Positions 44,839 through 54,146 of a stretch of DNA of 64,000 bases are shown piece by piece; the stretch's first letter is position 1; each line of letters starts with the position of its first letter. The stretch lies in assembly GCF_049943955.1 (NCBI RefSeq), contig NZ_JBNFTW010000005.1, positions 62,001 through 126,000 on the forward strand. Reading direction: 5' to 3'. Position numbers and translations under genes: made by a program. Source of the stretch: Desulfosporosinus sp049943955 (lineage in GTDB: Bacteria; Bacillota; Desulfitobacteriia; Desulfitobacteriales; Desulfitobacteriaceae). Below the pieces are notes generated by a model that did no database searches, was not told the DNA's origin, and saw nothing but the letters and a program-made list of their open reading frames with translations.

Positions 44839-47800
44839 ATGAGTCAAAATAAAGTCGGTGCCGTGATGATCGTAGGCGCTGGGATCGCAGGTATTCAATC
44901 TGCACTTGATTTGGCAGAGTCTGGATATCTGGTTCATTTGGTAGAAGAATCGTCAGCCATTGGCGGAACTATGCCAATGTTAGATAAGACATTCCCTACA
45001 AATGATTGTTCCATGTGTATTTTGTCTCCTAAATTAGTTGAATGCGGGCGCCATCTTAACATTCGCATTTATACCAATTCCCAGGTGATTAAAACCGAGG
45101 GAGAAGCAGGGAACTTTAAGGTTACCATTAAACAACAACCACGTTTTGTCGATGTTGATAAATGTACAGGCTGCGGATCCTGCGCAGAAGTATGCCCCGT
45201 AAAAGTTGATGATGAATTCAATCAAGGCATCGGGAAACGCAAGGCGATCTTTAAACAGTATTCACAAGCCTTTCCAAATGCCTATGCCATTGATCCTCAG
45301 AAATGTCTCTTTCAAACTATGGGCAAAGCCAAAGGCAAAGACATTTGTAAAAAGTGTCTCAAAGCCTGTCAGGCGGGTGCCATTAATCACGATATGGAAG
45401 CCAAGGAAATCGAACTTGAAGTCGGTTCAGTAATTCTGAATCCCGGTTTTAAAGTATTCGATGCTTCGTCTTTGGAATATTATGGCTATGGTAAAATTAA
45501 AAGTGTCGTTACCAGCTTGGAATTCGAGCGCCTCTTAAGTGCCTCCGGACCTTTTGACGGTCACTTAGTTCGTCCTTTTGATCAGAAAGAACCGCAAAGG
45601 ATTGCTTGGATTCAGTGTGTAGGTTCCAGAAACGCTAAGGTCAATAAAAATTATTGCTCAGGCGTCTGCTGTATGTATGCCATCAAAGAAGCGGTTATCG
45701 CCAAGGAACACAGTCATATTCCTGTTGACACCACAATTTTCTTTATGGATATGAGAACGCCGGGTAAAGACTTTGAAAAGTACTACAATAATGCTAAGGA
45801 TAAACAAGGCGTACGTTTTATCCGTTCCCGTATTTACGAAGTCACTGAGGCTGAAGACGGTTCAGGTGACTCCATCATTCGCTACTCCAACGAAGACGGT
45901 CAAATTTCCACTGAACAATTCGATCTCGTCGTTCTTTCTGTTGGTCTGGAACCAGGAGAAAGTTCCAAAGCTCTGGCCCAAACCTTAGATTTAAAAGTCA
46001 ACAAGTTTGGCTTTGCCGAGCTGGAACCTCTCACAGGTGTTAATACTTCCCGAGAAGGTATCTTTGCTGCGGGGGCTTTCAGCGGTCCGCGTGATATTCC
46101 GGAAACAGTAATGCAGGCAAGTGCTGCTGCTGGGGCTGCTTCTGCTTTATTATCCCAAGAACGAGGTACCCTCGTCAGTGAAAAAGAATATCCTGCTGAG
46201 AAAGAAGTCGCCGGAGACGTTATCCGAACAGGAGTTTTTATCTGCCATTGCGGAGTAAACATTGGTAGTGTTGTTAATGTTCCGGAAGTTGTTGAATATG
46301 CTAAAACTCTGCCAACCGTTGTCATGGCAACTGAGAAAATTTACGCATGTTCACAAGATGCTCAAGCTTCTATGAAGGAATTAATTGAGGAATACAAACT
46401 CAATAGAATTGTCGTTTCGTCCTGCAGTCCACGGACTCACGAACCATTATTCCAAGAAACGCTCAAAGAAGCCGGCTTAAACGCCCATTTATTTGATATG
46501 GCCAATATCCGTGACCAATGTTCCTGGGTCCACATGAATGAACCTGAAAAAGCTACCGAAAAGGCGAAAGACCTGACCCGTCTGGCTATCGTCCGTGCTT
46601 CAATGCAGCAGCCTGTTCAACCGGTGTTTATGGAAATGAATCACGATGCTTTAGTCGTCGGAGGCGGAGTTGCCGGAATGATCAGTGCTTTATCCTTAGC
46701 TGATCAAGGATTTGTTGTTCATTTGGTTGAAAAAGCTCCTGAACTCGGCGGTATTGCTAAACGTTTTTCCACCGGATTCCGCGGTGAAGATATCAAAGCA
46801 TTCTTGGCGGGGCTGATCGAACGTGTCAGCAGTCACCCGAAAATCTCGCTGCATGTCGGCAAAGAAATCCAAGACGTTGGAGGTTTCCTTGGGAACTTTA
46901 CCACAACTTTGAATGACGGAGAACAAATTCGTCATGGTGTTGCTGTCATAGCGATTGGCGGTCAAGAATACCAACCGAAGGAATATCTCTACGGTCAAGA
47001 TCCTCGTGTCATGACTCAAATTCAAATGGATGAAGCGCTCGTTCGTCATGATGATCTCGTAGCTAAGGCTCAAAATTTTGTATTCATCCAGTGCGTCGGC
47101 TCTCGCTGCGAGGAAAGCCCATATTGCAGCCGTACTTGCTGCACCAAATCTGTTAAACTGGCCTTAAAAGTCAAGGCCAAAAATCCAAAAGCTAATGTCT
47201 TCGTTCTTTATCGTGATATGAGGACTTACAGCTATTTTGAAGAAGATTACGAACTGGCTCGCAGAAGCGGGATACTCTTCGTCCGTTATAGTGAAAACGA
47301 CAAACCCGTTGTTAACAAAGAAGGGGCAACCCTTGTCGTGACGGTTAAGGATCATGTTCTCGATCGCCCCATCGAAATCGAGGCTGATGTCATTTGCCTG
47401 GCAGCGGCCATTAAAGCGCCTGAAGATGGCAAAAAACTCTCCAAGTGGTTCAAAGTGCCTCTTAATAACGAAGGCTTCTTCTTAGAAGCTCATATGAAAT
47501 TAAGACCTGTTGACTTTAGTACTGACGGTGTCTTTATGGCCGGTATTGCTCATAGCCCCAAAAATATGGAAGAAGTCATCTCCCAGGCTAAAGCGGCTGC
47601 CGGGCGTGCCGGCGTGGCATTATCCAAGGAACAGGTTGAGTCCGCAGGTTTGACAGCCTTCGTTAATAAACGTAAGTGCACTGCTTGTGGAACTTGTGAA
47701 GCCGTATGTTCAGCTAAGGCTGTATCCGTTGATTTAGAAAACCGTGTTGCCGTAGTAAACGATGCACTGTGTAAAGGCTGTGGAGCATGTGCCTCCAGCT

Positions 47801-47871
47801 GCCGTTGCGGTGCCATCAATCTTAGAGGATGTACCAATGAGCAAATCGTAGAAATGTTAAACTTCTTCTAA
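44839..47871 (+). CDS. hdrA: HdrA-like flavin/Fe-S subunit, duplicated (two FAD modules)
   Basis: AAAGAGGTG precedes ATG 44839. At 1010 residues it is about 350 longer than a classical HdrA. The N-terminal part holds one HdrA-like FAD Rossmann (IVGAGIAGIQSALDLAESG), NDCSMCILSPKLVEC, a CTGCGSCAEVCP cluster and CKKCLKAC. From about 465 a full HdrA core follows (FICHCGVNIGSVV, CSPRTHEP), with a second FAD site near 612 (VVGGGVAGMISALSL) and two C-terminal 4Fe-4S motifs (CTACGTCEAVC, CKGCGACASSC). HdrA carries the bifurcating flavin that splits electrons between ferredoxin and a disulfide-type acceptor. It is the first gene of a six-gene operon. Confidence 0.95.
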   Translation: MSQNKVGAVMIVGAGIAGIQSALDLAESGYLVHLVEESSAIGGTMPMLDKTFPTNDCSMCILSPKLVECGRHLNIRIYTNSQVIKTEGEAGNFKVTIKQQPRFVDVDKCTGCGSCAEVCPVKVDDEFNQGIGKRKAIFKQYSQAFPNAYAIDPQKCLFQTMGKAKGKDICKKCLKACQAGAINHDMEAKEIELEVGSVILNPGFKVFDASSLEYYGYGKIKSVVTSLEFERLLSASGPFDGHLVRPFDQKEPQRIAWIQCVGSRNAKVNKNYCSGVCCMYAIKEAVIAKEHSHIPVDTTIFFMDMRTPGKDFEKYYNNAKDKQGVRFIRSRIYEVTEAEDGSGDSIIRYSNEDGQISTEQFDLVVLSVGLEPGESSKALAQTLDLKVNKFGFAELEPLTGVNTSREGIFAAGAFSGPRDIPETVMQASAAAGAASALLSQERGTLVSEKEYPAEKEVAGDVIRTGVFICHCGVNIGSVVNVPEVVEYAKTLPTVVMATEKIYACSQDAQASMKELIEEYKLNRIVVSSCSPRTHEPLFQETLKEAGLNAHLFDMANIRDQCSWVHMNEPEKATEKAKDLTRLAIVRASMQQPVQPVFMEMNHDALVVGGGVAGMISALSLADQGFVVHLVEKAPELGGIAKRFSTGFRGEDIKAFLAGLIERVSSHPKISLHVGKEIQDVGGFLGNFTTTLNDGEQIRHGVAVIAIGGQEYQPKEYLYGQDPRVMTQIQMDEALVRHDDLVAKAQNFVFIQCVGSRCEESPYCSRTCCTKSVKLALKVKAKNPKANVFVLYRDMRTYSYFEEDYELARRSGILFVRYSENDKPVVNKEGATLVVTVKDHVLDRPIEIEADVICLAAAIKAPEDGKKLSKWFKVPLNNEGFFLEAHMKLRPVDFSTDGVFMAGIAHSPKNMEEVISQAKAAAGRAGVALSKEQVESAGLTAFVNKRKCTACGTCEAVCSAKAVSVDLENRVAVVNDALCKGCGACASSCRCGAINLRGCTNEQIVEMLNFF

Positions 47872-47906
47872 AATTGAGCTGCGTTAATAAGGCTAAGGAA
47901 AGGTAG

Positions 47907-48389
47907 ATGTTTATGGAAGATCGTCAAGTAAACGTATCTGATACGGATAATAAAGCATACCAGCCTAAGATTGCTGCCTTTTTATGCAACTGGTGTAGTT
48001 ACGCCGGTGCCGATCTTGCTGGTGTCAGCCGCTTTCAATATCCTGCGACAATCAGAACTATCCGCGTCCCATGTTCCGGGAGAATCAACCCCTTGTATCT
48101 TTTGAAAGCTATGGCTAACGGAGCTGATGGAGTCCTCGTTTCCGGATGTCACCCTGGTGACTGCCATTATATCAGCGGTAATTATGTTGCCCGTAGAAAA
48201 TTCGCCTTAATTAAGTCTCTTCTAAAACACGTTGGCTTAGAAGAAGACCGAGTCAGTTTTTCTTGGGTATCAGCAGCAGAGGGCGTTCGTTTCTCTGAAG
48301 TAGTTAAAGGAGTAACGGAGCGAGTTGCTGCACTGGGACCTAATAACGGTGTATTTAAAGTAAAAGACGGGGGTGGAACGGATGAGTAG
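47907..48389 (+). CDS. flxD: FlxD/MvhD-like [2Fe-2S] electron-transfer subunit
   Basis: Start ATG 47907, or 47913 with better spacing to AAGGAAAGG. The 160-residue protein matches the MvhD family: FLCNWCSYAGADLAG, RVPCSGRINPLYLLKAMANGADGVLVSGCHPGDCHY, with conserved cysteines for a [2Fe-2S] cluster. MvhD hands electrons from the NADH or H2 oxidising module to HdrA. It lies 35 bp after hdrA and overlaps the next gene by 8 bases, so it is part of the complex. Confidence 0.93.
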   Translation: MFMEDRQVNVSDTDNKAYQPKIAAFLCNWCSYAGADLAGVSRFQYPATIRTIRVPCSGRINPLYLLKAMANGADGVLVSGCHPGDCHYISGNYVARRKFALIKSLLKHVGLEEDRVSFSWVSAAEGVRFSEVVKGVTERVAALGPNNGVFKVKDGGGTDE

Positions 48390-49332
48390 TGTTACTGAAG
48401 AGATCCGAGAAACGGCCCGCCAATTACTGGCCGATGGTAAAGTTGACGTCGTCATTGGATATGAAAAAGGTTCTTTGCCTCTGAAAGCAACACCTTGCTT
48501 TGTACGAACAGTGAAGGATGTCGACAAACTCGTTTGGGATGAAACCTGTGAAAACAATTTAGCAGCCTTTTCTTATAAGATTCCCGGCAAAAAAGCCATT
48601 ATCACTAAGGGCTGTGACAGCAGGGCTTTAGTCGTACTCCTGCAGGAAAACCAATTAGTCAAAGATGATTTATACATCATCGGGGTTTCCTGTCAAGGGG
48701 TTGTCGATAAGAGAAAAATTGAAAATGAACTTGGAGAAATTATCGAAGCTACCATGGCCAACGGAAAAATTTCAGTCAAAGGTATGTCGGGAAGCGGCGA
48801 GTTTACCTTTGCTGAAGTAAAAGATGCTACATGCCAAACATGCCGTTATCCTAACCCAGTCATTGAAGACATTCACCTCGGGGAAACTGTGGAAGTTCCT
48901 GAGCAAGCAGTCTTGTTTGCCGATGTTTTGGAGATGGAAGCGAAATCCGATAGTGAACGTGAAGCTTACTTTGGCGAACAAATGGATAAATGCATTCGCT
49001 GCTATTCTTGCCGTAATGCCTGCCCGCTCTGTTATTGTCAGGAATGTTTCGTCGATTGCAATACTCCTCGTTGGTTAACGGGCGGAGTCAACCGTGCCGA
49101 GAATCTGTTTTTCCAAGCAGGACGTGTTCTCCATCTGGCCGGCCGATGTGTTGATTGCGGCACGTGCAGCAGAGCTTGTCCCCAAGGAGTCGACATTCGT
49201 GCTCTAAATCGTAAGATGAGCCGCGATGTGCTGGAAATGTACCAGCATGAATCCGGGATCAGCGAAGATGTTAAACCAGCTCTTAATGTATACAGCGGGG
49301 ATGACCCCGAAGCGTTTTTGGTAAAGGAGTGA
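48382..49332 (+). CDS. flxC: FlxC-like Fe-S subunit of the Flx-Hdr complex
   Basis: ATG 48382 follows GGGGGTGG and overlaps the flxD stop by 8 bases. The 316-residue protein has an N-terminal part with CDSRAL and a CQTCRYPNP motif. The C-terminal half carries two 4Fe-4S motifs: CIRCYSCRNACPLCYCQECFVDC near 207-230 and CVDCGTCSRACPQGVD near 265. The spread of cysteines is that of the F420-hydrogenase beta/Flx Fe-S subunits. It should relay electrons between the NADH-oxidising FlxA/FlxB and HdrA. The B/C naming is by position and could be swapped. Confidence 0.85.
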   Translation: MSSVTEEIRETARQLLADGKVDVVIGYEKGSLPLKATPCFVRTVKDVDKLVWDETCENNLAAFSYKIPGKKAIITKGCDSRALVVLLQENQLVKDDLYIIGVSCQGVVDKRKIENELGEIIEATMANGKISVKGMSGSGEFTFAEVKDATCQTCRYPNPVIEDIHLGETVEVPEQAVLFADVLEMEAKSDSEREAYFGEQMDKCIRCYSCRNACPLCYCQECFVDCNTPRWLTGGVNRAENLFFQAGRVLHLAGRCVDCGTCSRACPQGVDIRALNRKMSRDVLEMYQHESGISEDVKPALNVYSGDDPEAFLVKE

Positions 49333-49341
49333 GGTGAAGAC

Positions 49342-50355
49342 ATGAAGATAAGTAAAGAAAAATTTGGCCAATCCATCGATGCTTTGTCCTCAGACTACAG
49401 ACTCATTGCTCCGGTCAGTGAAGCTGGCGGAGTGAACTACAAAGCAGTCAAGAACTTTTCAGATGTTAAGCAAGATTATCTCAATTCCAAACTTCCTCCT
49501 AAATCGTTTTTCTTTCCTCAGCATGAAAAACTCTTATCCTATGTCAAAAACGGTAAGGATGTCACTGTTAAAAACGAACTGCAGGCCGAGAAAACGATCC
49601 TCTTTGGAGTAAGGCCCTGTGACTCAAAAGGGCTGCTCCTGCTGGACAAGGTTTTCAAAAATGATCAATATCAAGATCCCTACTACTATGAGCGACGCAA
49701 GAACACCGTCGTAATCGGTATGGCATGTAAAACGATTGCTCCAACCTGTTTCTGTTCTTCAATGGGTCTTTCTCCTGCCAGCAGCGAAGGTGCAGACATT
49801 TTTCTCATAGATTTAGGAGATGCCTATGAGCTCGAAACCATTACGGAAAAGGGTAAGGCATTATTGGGAGATTTAGGCCTTTCCGAACTAACTGCTCAGG
49901 AACAAGCATTGGTGGACGCTGTTAAAAGTGCTCAAACTACAAGTCAAGTCGATGTTTCCACAATTACGGAAAAACTGGACAAAATGTTTGACAACCCATA
50001 TTGGGAAAACTTGCAAGAGAAGTGCTTAGGCTGCAATACCTGTTCCTTCTCCTGCCCGACCTGCCACTGCTTCGATATTTCTGAAGAAGTGCGCCAAAAT
50101 TCCGGAAGCCGCGTAAGAACATGGGATGCTTGCATGGCGCCGCTCTTTACTCTGCACGGATCTGGTCATAATCCTCGAAGTACTCAAAAAGCCCGCTGGC
50201 GCCAACGGATGATGCACAAATTCAACTATTTTGTGCATAACAACGGAGACATCGCCTGTGTTGGCTGCGGCCGCTGTATCCGCAGCTGCCCTGTAAACAT
50301 GGATATGCGTCAGGTCATTGATGGCGTAAACAAAGCAGAATTGGTGGTGGAATAA
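49342..50355 (+). CDS. flxB: FlxB-like 4Fe-4S dicluster subunit (sulfhydrogenase beta-like)
   Basis: GAGGTGAAGAC precedes ATG 49342. The 337-residue protein resembles the beta subunit of sulfhydrogenases and anaerobic sulfite reductase A. The N-terminal region contains FFPQHEKLL and GVRPCDSKGLLLLDKVF. Two C-terminal 4Fe-4S motifs follow: CLGCNTCSFSCPTCHCFD near 230 and CVGCGRCIRSCPVNMD near 308. It lies 9 bp after flxC and overlaps flxA by one base, so the three are expressed together. Role: Fe-S relay next to the flavin subunit FlxA. Confidence 0.9.
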   Translation: MKISKEKFGQSIDALSSDYRLIAPVSEAGGVNYKAVKNFSDVKQDYLNSKLPPKSFFFPQHEKLLSYVKNGKDVTVKNELQAEKTILFGVRPCDSKGLLLLDKVFKNDQYQDPYYYERRKNTVVIGMACKTIAPTCFCSSMGLSPASSEGADIFLIDLGDAYELETITEKGKALLGDLGLSELTAQEQALVDAVKSAQTTSQVDVSTITEKLDKMFDNPYWENLQEKCLGCNTCSFSCPTCHCFDISEEVRQNSGSRVRTWDACMAPLFTLHGSGHNPRSTQKARWRQRMMHKFNYFVHNNGDIACVGCGRCIRSCPVNMDMRQVIDGVNKAELVVE

Positions 50356-51197
50356 TGGAACAGAATCCTTATCTTCCGATAACTATGAGGCTCGCTAAAA
50401 ATTTAGTTGAGACCGAAGACAGAAATATTAATACCTTTACCCTCGAATTTCTTAATAAACAAGATGAGGAAAACTTCAAATATATGCCCGGTCAATTTGC
50501 CGAACTCAGTGCCTTTGGCTATGGAGAAGCTCCCTTTGGCATAGCAACTTCTCCCACTGAACCTGGCATTCTGAAATTTTCCGTTGCTAAAGTTGGTTGT
50601 GTCTCCAATGCCCTTCACTTGATGGAAGAAGGGACCATGGTAGGCGTTCGAGGACCGATGGGCAACTATTATCCTGTTGAAGAGTTCAAAGGGAAAAATC
50701 TTGTGATTATCGGCGGTGGATTTGCCTTTACAACCCTTCGGGCTCTGGCTGTGTATATGTTGGATCCGGCCCATCGCGGTGACTACGGGGATATAACGGT
50801 CATTTACGGAGCAAGAAACCCTGGCTTATTGCTCTACAAGGAAGAATTAGCTGCCTGGGAAAATAATCCCAACATTAATCTTGTCACTACCATTGACCGA
50901 CCAGCTGAGGGATGGACAAAGCATGTTGGCTTTATCCCGTCTATTACCGAGCAAATAGCTCCGTCGTCAGTTAATACCTATGCAGTAGTATGCGGACCAC
51001 CGGCAATGATTAAATTCACCTTGCCTGTCCTGGAAAAATTGAATTTCCCGCCTGAACGTATTTATACCTCATTAGAAATGCGGATGAAATGCGGGCTGGG
51101 AATTTGCGGCCGCTGCAATATTGGCACTGAATATGTCTGTAAAGACGGACCTGTCTTTTCAATGGCTCAATTAAAAGATCTTCCTAGTGAATATTAA
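50355..51197 (+). CDS. flxA: FlxA-like FAD/NAD(H)-binding subunit
   Basis: ATG 50355 overlaps the previous stop (TAATG). The 280-residue protein is a ferredoxin reductase-type subunit: an FAD barrel with PGQFAELSAFGYGEAPFGIA near 45, an NAD(P) fold (GKNLVIIGGGFAFTTLRAL near 117; VVCGPPAMI) and a C-terminal [2Fe-2S] site with CGLGICGRCNIG and a later Cys. It matches the gamma subunit of sulfhydrogenases and FlxA of Desulfovibrio, which oxidises NADH at FAD. It is the entry or exit point for NAD(H) in the complex. Confidence 0.94.
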   Translation: MEQNPYLPITMRLAKNLVETEDRNINTFTLEFLNKQDEENFKYMPGQFAELSAFGYGEAPFGIATSPTEPGILKFSVAKVGCVSNALHLMEEGTMVGVRGPMGNYYPVEEFKGKNLVIIGGGFAFTTLRALAVYMLDPAHRGDYGDITVIYGARNPGLLLYKEELAAWENNPNINLVTTIDRPAEGWTKHVGFIPSITEQIAPSSVNTYAVVCGPPAMIKFTLPVLEKLNFPPERIYTSLEMRMKCGLGICGRCNIGTEYVCKDGPVFSMAQLKDLPSEY

Positions 51198-51221
51198 TAA
51201 TAGGCCGGAGGTGAATTAATC

Positions 51222-52460
51222 GTGGGAGAACCTATTAGAGTTAAAAGCTTAGATCCTACGTTACGTGATGAGATCGCCGGGATCTTGAAAAAATACGATT
51301 TCTCAAACTGCCTTACCTGTGGTATGTGTACAGCAGGCTGTATTTACAGTGATTTGCATGAGGATCAGGATCCACGCAAATTTATCCGCAAAGTAGCACT
51401 CGGTATGCGTGAAGAAGCTGAGAATGATCCATTTGTTTGGAATTGCACGATGTGTGAACGATGTACTGTTGAATGTCCCATGGGAGTCAACATCGCAGCG
51501 ATTACGAGAGCGTTTCGCGGCAAGACACCGGTTCCGCCTGGACATTTACAAGTTATCGCTGACGACCATATTCGTACAGGAAATCAAATGGGTGTCGAAC
51601 AAATTGATTACATTGAGACCTTAGAGTGGATTGAAGAATTGCTTCAAGCACAGCTTAAGGATCCGAGTTACAAAATTCCTCTTGATAAACCCAATGCAGA
51701 CTTTATGTTCTGTTTTAATGCGCGTGAAATTAAACACTATCCTGCCGATTTACAAACCATTTTGCACGTTTTCCATGCAGCTAAGGCGAACTATACCATT
51801 AGCACCAAACGCTGGGATGCTACCAACATTTGTTTGTTTACCGGTAAAGATGATGAATTCTGTGAAATATCACGACCGCTCTTTGAAGAAGCACAAAGGT
51901 TAAACCCTAAAGAAATTATCGTAACGGAATGCGGCCATGCTTTCCGGTCAACAAGACAGTTTGCGCGCAACTACTGGGATGGGAAACCAATTCCGGTACG
52001 GCATATTGTTGAAATATATGCCGATTGGATCAAAGAAGGCAAACTAAAACTCGATAAAACGAAAAACACGGTTCCCGTAACCATGCATGATCCTTGTAAT
52101 ACGGTTCGTAAAGAAGGCGTCTATGAACCCCAACGTTATGTTATTAAGAATACTGTTATGGATTATCGCGAAATGAATCCTGAAGGCAAATACAACATTT
52201 GTTGCGGAGCCGGCGGAGGAGCCTTAGCTGTAGCAGCAACGAAGCAAATGCGGATGATTAAAGCCAAGCCCAAAGTTGATCAATTAGTAGCTACTGGAGC
52301 AAAGATTGGATGTATCCCTTGTCACAACTGTATTGACCAATTTAATGATATGAATAAATATTATAAACTAGGTATGAAAATGGAACACCTTAGTGCCCTG
52401 GTCGAAAACGCTTTAATCGAAGATATTCCGGAAGACGCACCTGAAGAAACTTCAAACTAA
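51222..52460 (+). CDS. HdrC-HdrB fusion protein
   Basis: The GTG start at 51222 follows GGAGGTG. The 412-residue protein joins HdrC (two 4Fe-4S motifs: CLTCGMCTAGC near 27 and CTMCERCTVECPMGV near 77) to an HdrB-like part (about 150-395). Only the second CCG motif of HdrB is complete (DPCNTV, ICCGAGGG, CIPCHNC near 287-367). The first is reduced to isolated cysteines, so the non-cubane cluster site may be single. HdrB reduces a disulfide; the substrate in bacteria is still unclear (DsrC-trisulfide has been proposed for sulfate reducers). It is the last gene of the operon, with a terminator behind it. Confidence 0.9.
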   Translation: MGEPIRVKSLDPTLRDEIAGILKKYDFSNCLTCGMCTAGCIYSDLHEDQDPRKFIRKVALGMREEAENDPFVWNCTMCERCTVECPMGVNIAAITRAFRGKTPVPPGHLQVIADDHIRTGNQMGVEQIDYIETLEWIEELLQAQLKDPSYKIPLDKPNADFMFCFNAREIKHYPADLQTILHVFHAAKANYTISTKRWDATNICLFTGKDDEFCEISRPLFEEAQRLNPKEIIVTECGHAFRSTRQFARNYWDGKPIPVRHIVEIYADWIKEGKLKLDKTKNTVPVTMHDPCNTVRKEGVYEPQRYVIKNTVMDYREMNPEGKYNICCGAGGGALAVAATKQMRMIKAKPKVDQLVATGAKIGCIPCHNCIDQFNDMNKYYKLGMKMEHLSALVENALIEDIPEDAPEETSN

Positions 52461-52502
52461 CAGGACATTAACTCAACTGCTTCTTTAAAGTCTGCCTAAA
52501 AG

Positions 52503-52540
52503 ATCCCGTCGGACAACACCAAGTCCGACGGGACTTTAAT
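52503..52540 (+). terminator. Terminator of the Flx-Hdr operon
   Basis: CCCGTCGGAC (52505-52514) pairs perfectly with GTCCGACGGG (52523-52532), followed by ACTTTAATT. Confidence 0.85.
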
Positions 52541-52708
52541 TCTATTGCATAATACATTATTTACATAATTGTCTGTCTTCCAACAAAAAATGAAACAGCA
52601 TGCAGGAATTATTCGATTTAAGGAGAAATTATAGCAATTAGTATTTATATATTAAAGGCAGCAGGAAATACTAAAATGATTGAATAAAATGAAAGAAGGA
52701 GTCAGATC

Positions 52709-53872
52709 ATGCGAAATAAGGACATGTTGCTCATTCCCGGGCCGACACCCGTTGTGGATGAAATTTATGATGCACTGTCAAGCGAAACCTACGCTCACAC
52801 GGATCCACGCTTTGTCAAAGTTTTCAAGAATAGCTTAGAACAAACGAAAAAGCTCTTTAACACGAATGGGGAAGTATTTGTTGTTGCCGGTTCAGGAACC
52901 CTTGCGATGGAGATGGCCATTATCAATACCGTTGCTCCCGGCGAAAAATTGCTGGTAATCAGTCACGGCTATTTTGGCGACCGTTTCATTCCTTTAGCTA
53001 AGGCGTTTGGCATCCAAGTCGAGACGATTCAAGCTGAATGGGGGCAACATGTCCGTAAAGAGGTTGTTGAAGAGAAATTAGCCTCAGGAGACTTTAAAGC
53101 CGTAACCGTGACTCACGTTGATACCTCGACTGGTATAATGGCCAATCTGGATGAATTAGTTCCAGCAGTTAAGAAGTCCGGTGCACTTTTTATCCTCGAT
53201 GGAGTCTGTGCTGCTGCTGCAATTGAAGAAGATATGCAAAAAGCCTACGGTGGTCCCTCATATACTATTGACGTTGTCTTAACCGGTTCACAAAAAGCAA
53301 TCGGTGTTCCGCCCGGTCTTGCCATCGTTGCCTTTGGACCTAGAGCTCTAGCAGCACGTGAAGCAATAACTGAAGTTCATGGATACTATACTGACATCAA
53401 AAATTGGCTTCCTATTATGCAAGACCCCGGAAAATATTATGCTACTCCACCTGTCAACATGATTTATGCCTTTAACAAAGGGATGGAACTTGTTATGGCT
53501 GAAGGATTAAGCGAACGCTACCGGCGTCATGCTGCCTTAGGGAAAGCTGTAAGAGCGGGTTTAATAGTTTATGGAATGAAACCTTTGGCTTCAGAGGCTA
53601 TAGCTGCTCCCACGCTGAGCTGTGTCCTTTATCCTGAAGGCGTTAACGATGTGGAATTTCGTAAACGCCTGGCTGAGAGAGGTATGGTCATTGCGGGTGC
53701 ATTGGCCTCATTAGCAGGTAAGGCCTTTCGCATCGGCCATATGGGAAATGCCACAGAAGAAATGTTTGTAAAAGCCTTACAAATCGTGGGGGAAACTCTC
53801 AACGAAATGGGCCATGAAGCAAATATTGAAAAGGCAGTTGCTGAATTCACTAAAATTTATCATGCTCGCTAA
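52709..53872 (+). CDS. Class V aminotransferase (alanine/serine-glyoxylate type)
   Basis: GAAGGAGTC precedes ATG 52709. The 387-residue protein starts with LLIPGPTPVVDEI and has GSGTLAMEMAI near 61, HVDTSTGIMANLDEL and the PLP-binding lysine K196 in GSQKAIGVPPGLA. It ends in the FRIGHMGN substrate-site motif. These mark the alanine-glyoxylate, serine-pyruvate and purine-catabolism PucG group, which moves an amino group between small amino acids and glyoxylate or pyruvate. Next to LutA/LutB-like genes it might supply pyruvate or feed serine/alanine breakdown. It has its own terminator. Confidence 0.92.
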   Translation: MRNKDMLLIPGPTPVVDEIYDALSSETYAHTDPRFVKVFKNSLEQTKKLFNTNGEVFVVAGSGTLAMEMAIINTVAPGEKLLVISHGYFGDRFIPLAKAFGIQVETIQAEWGQHVRKEVVEEKLASGDFKAVTVTHVDTSTGIMANLDELVPAVKKSGALFILDGVCAAAAIEEDMQKAYGGPSYTIDVVLTGSQKAIGVPPGLAIVAFGPRALAAREAITEVHGYYTDIKNWLPIMQDPGKYYATPPVNMIYAFNKGMELVMAEGLSERYRRHAALGKAVRAGLIVYGMKPLASEAIAAPTLSCVLYPEGVNDVEFRKRLAERGMVIAGALASLAGKAFRIGHMGNATEEMFVKALQIVGETLNEMGHEANIEKAVAEFTKIYHAR

Positions 53873-53999
53873 AGAACAATAAGGATTTTTAATTGCATTT
53901 TAAAAAGTTTAAATATCACTTAAATTTTGCAATTATTATTTACTTTATTGATACTTCTTTTTTGTTTTTGCTAACAATATATTTGTAATTTTGATGATT

Positions 54000-54045
54000 G
54001 GGGTTGCACGACTGAAAAATCAGTATGGTGCAACCCCTTATTTTA
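54000..54045 (+). terminator. Terminator after the aminotransferase gene
   Basis: GGGGTTGCAC (54000-54009) pairs perfectly with GTGCAACCCC (54028-54037), followed by TTATTTTATT. Confidence 0.85.
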
Positions 54046-54081
54046 TTGAATACATAATACATCATTTAAAATTATTTACAT

Positions 54082-54109
54082 TTGGCTAATTTTTTAATTT
54101 AATTATAAT
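54082..54109 (+). promoter_or_regulatory. Probable promoter of the LutA/LutB pair
   Basis: TTGGCT (54082-54087), a 16-base spacer and TATAAT (54104-54109), 38 bp before the ATG at 54147. Confidence 0.5.
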
Positions 54110-54146
54110 AATACTTTAATTCTACATAAAGAATGGATGGGATAAT

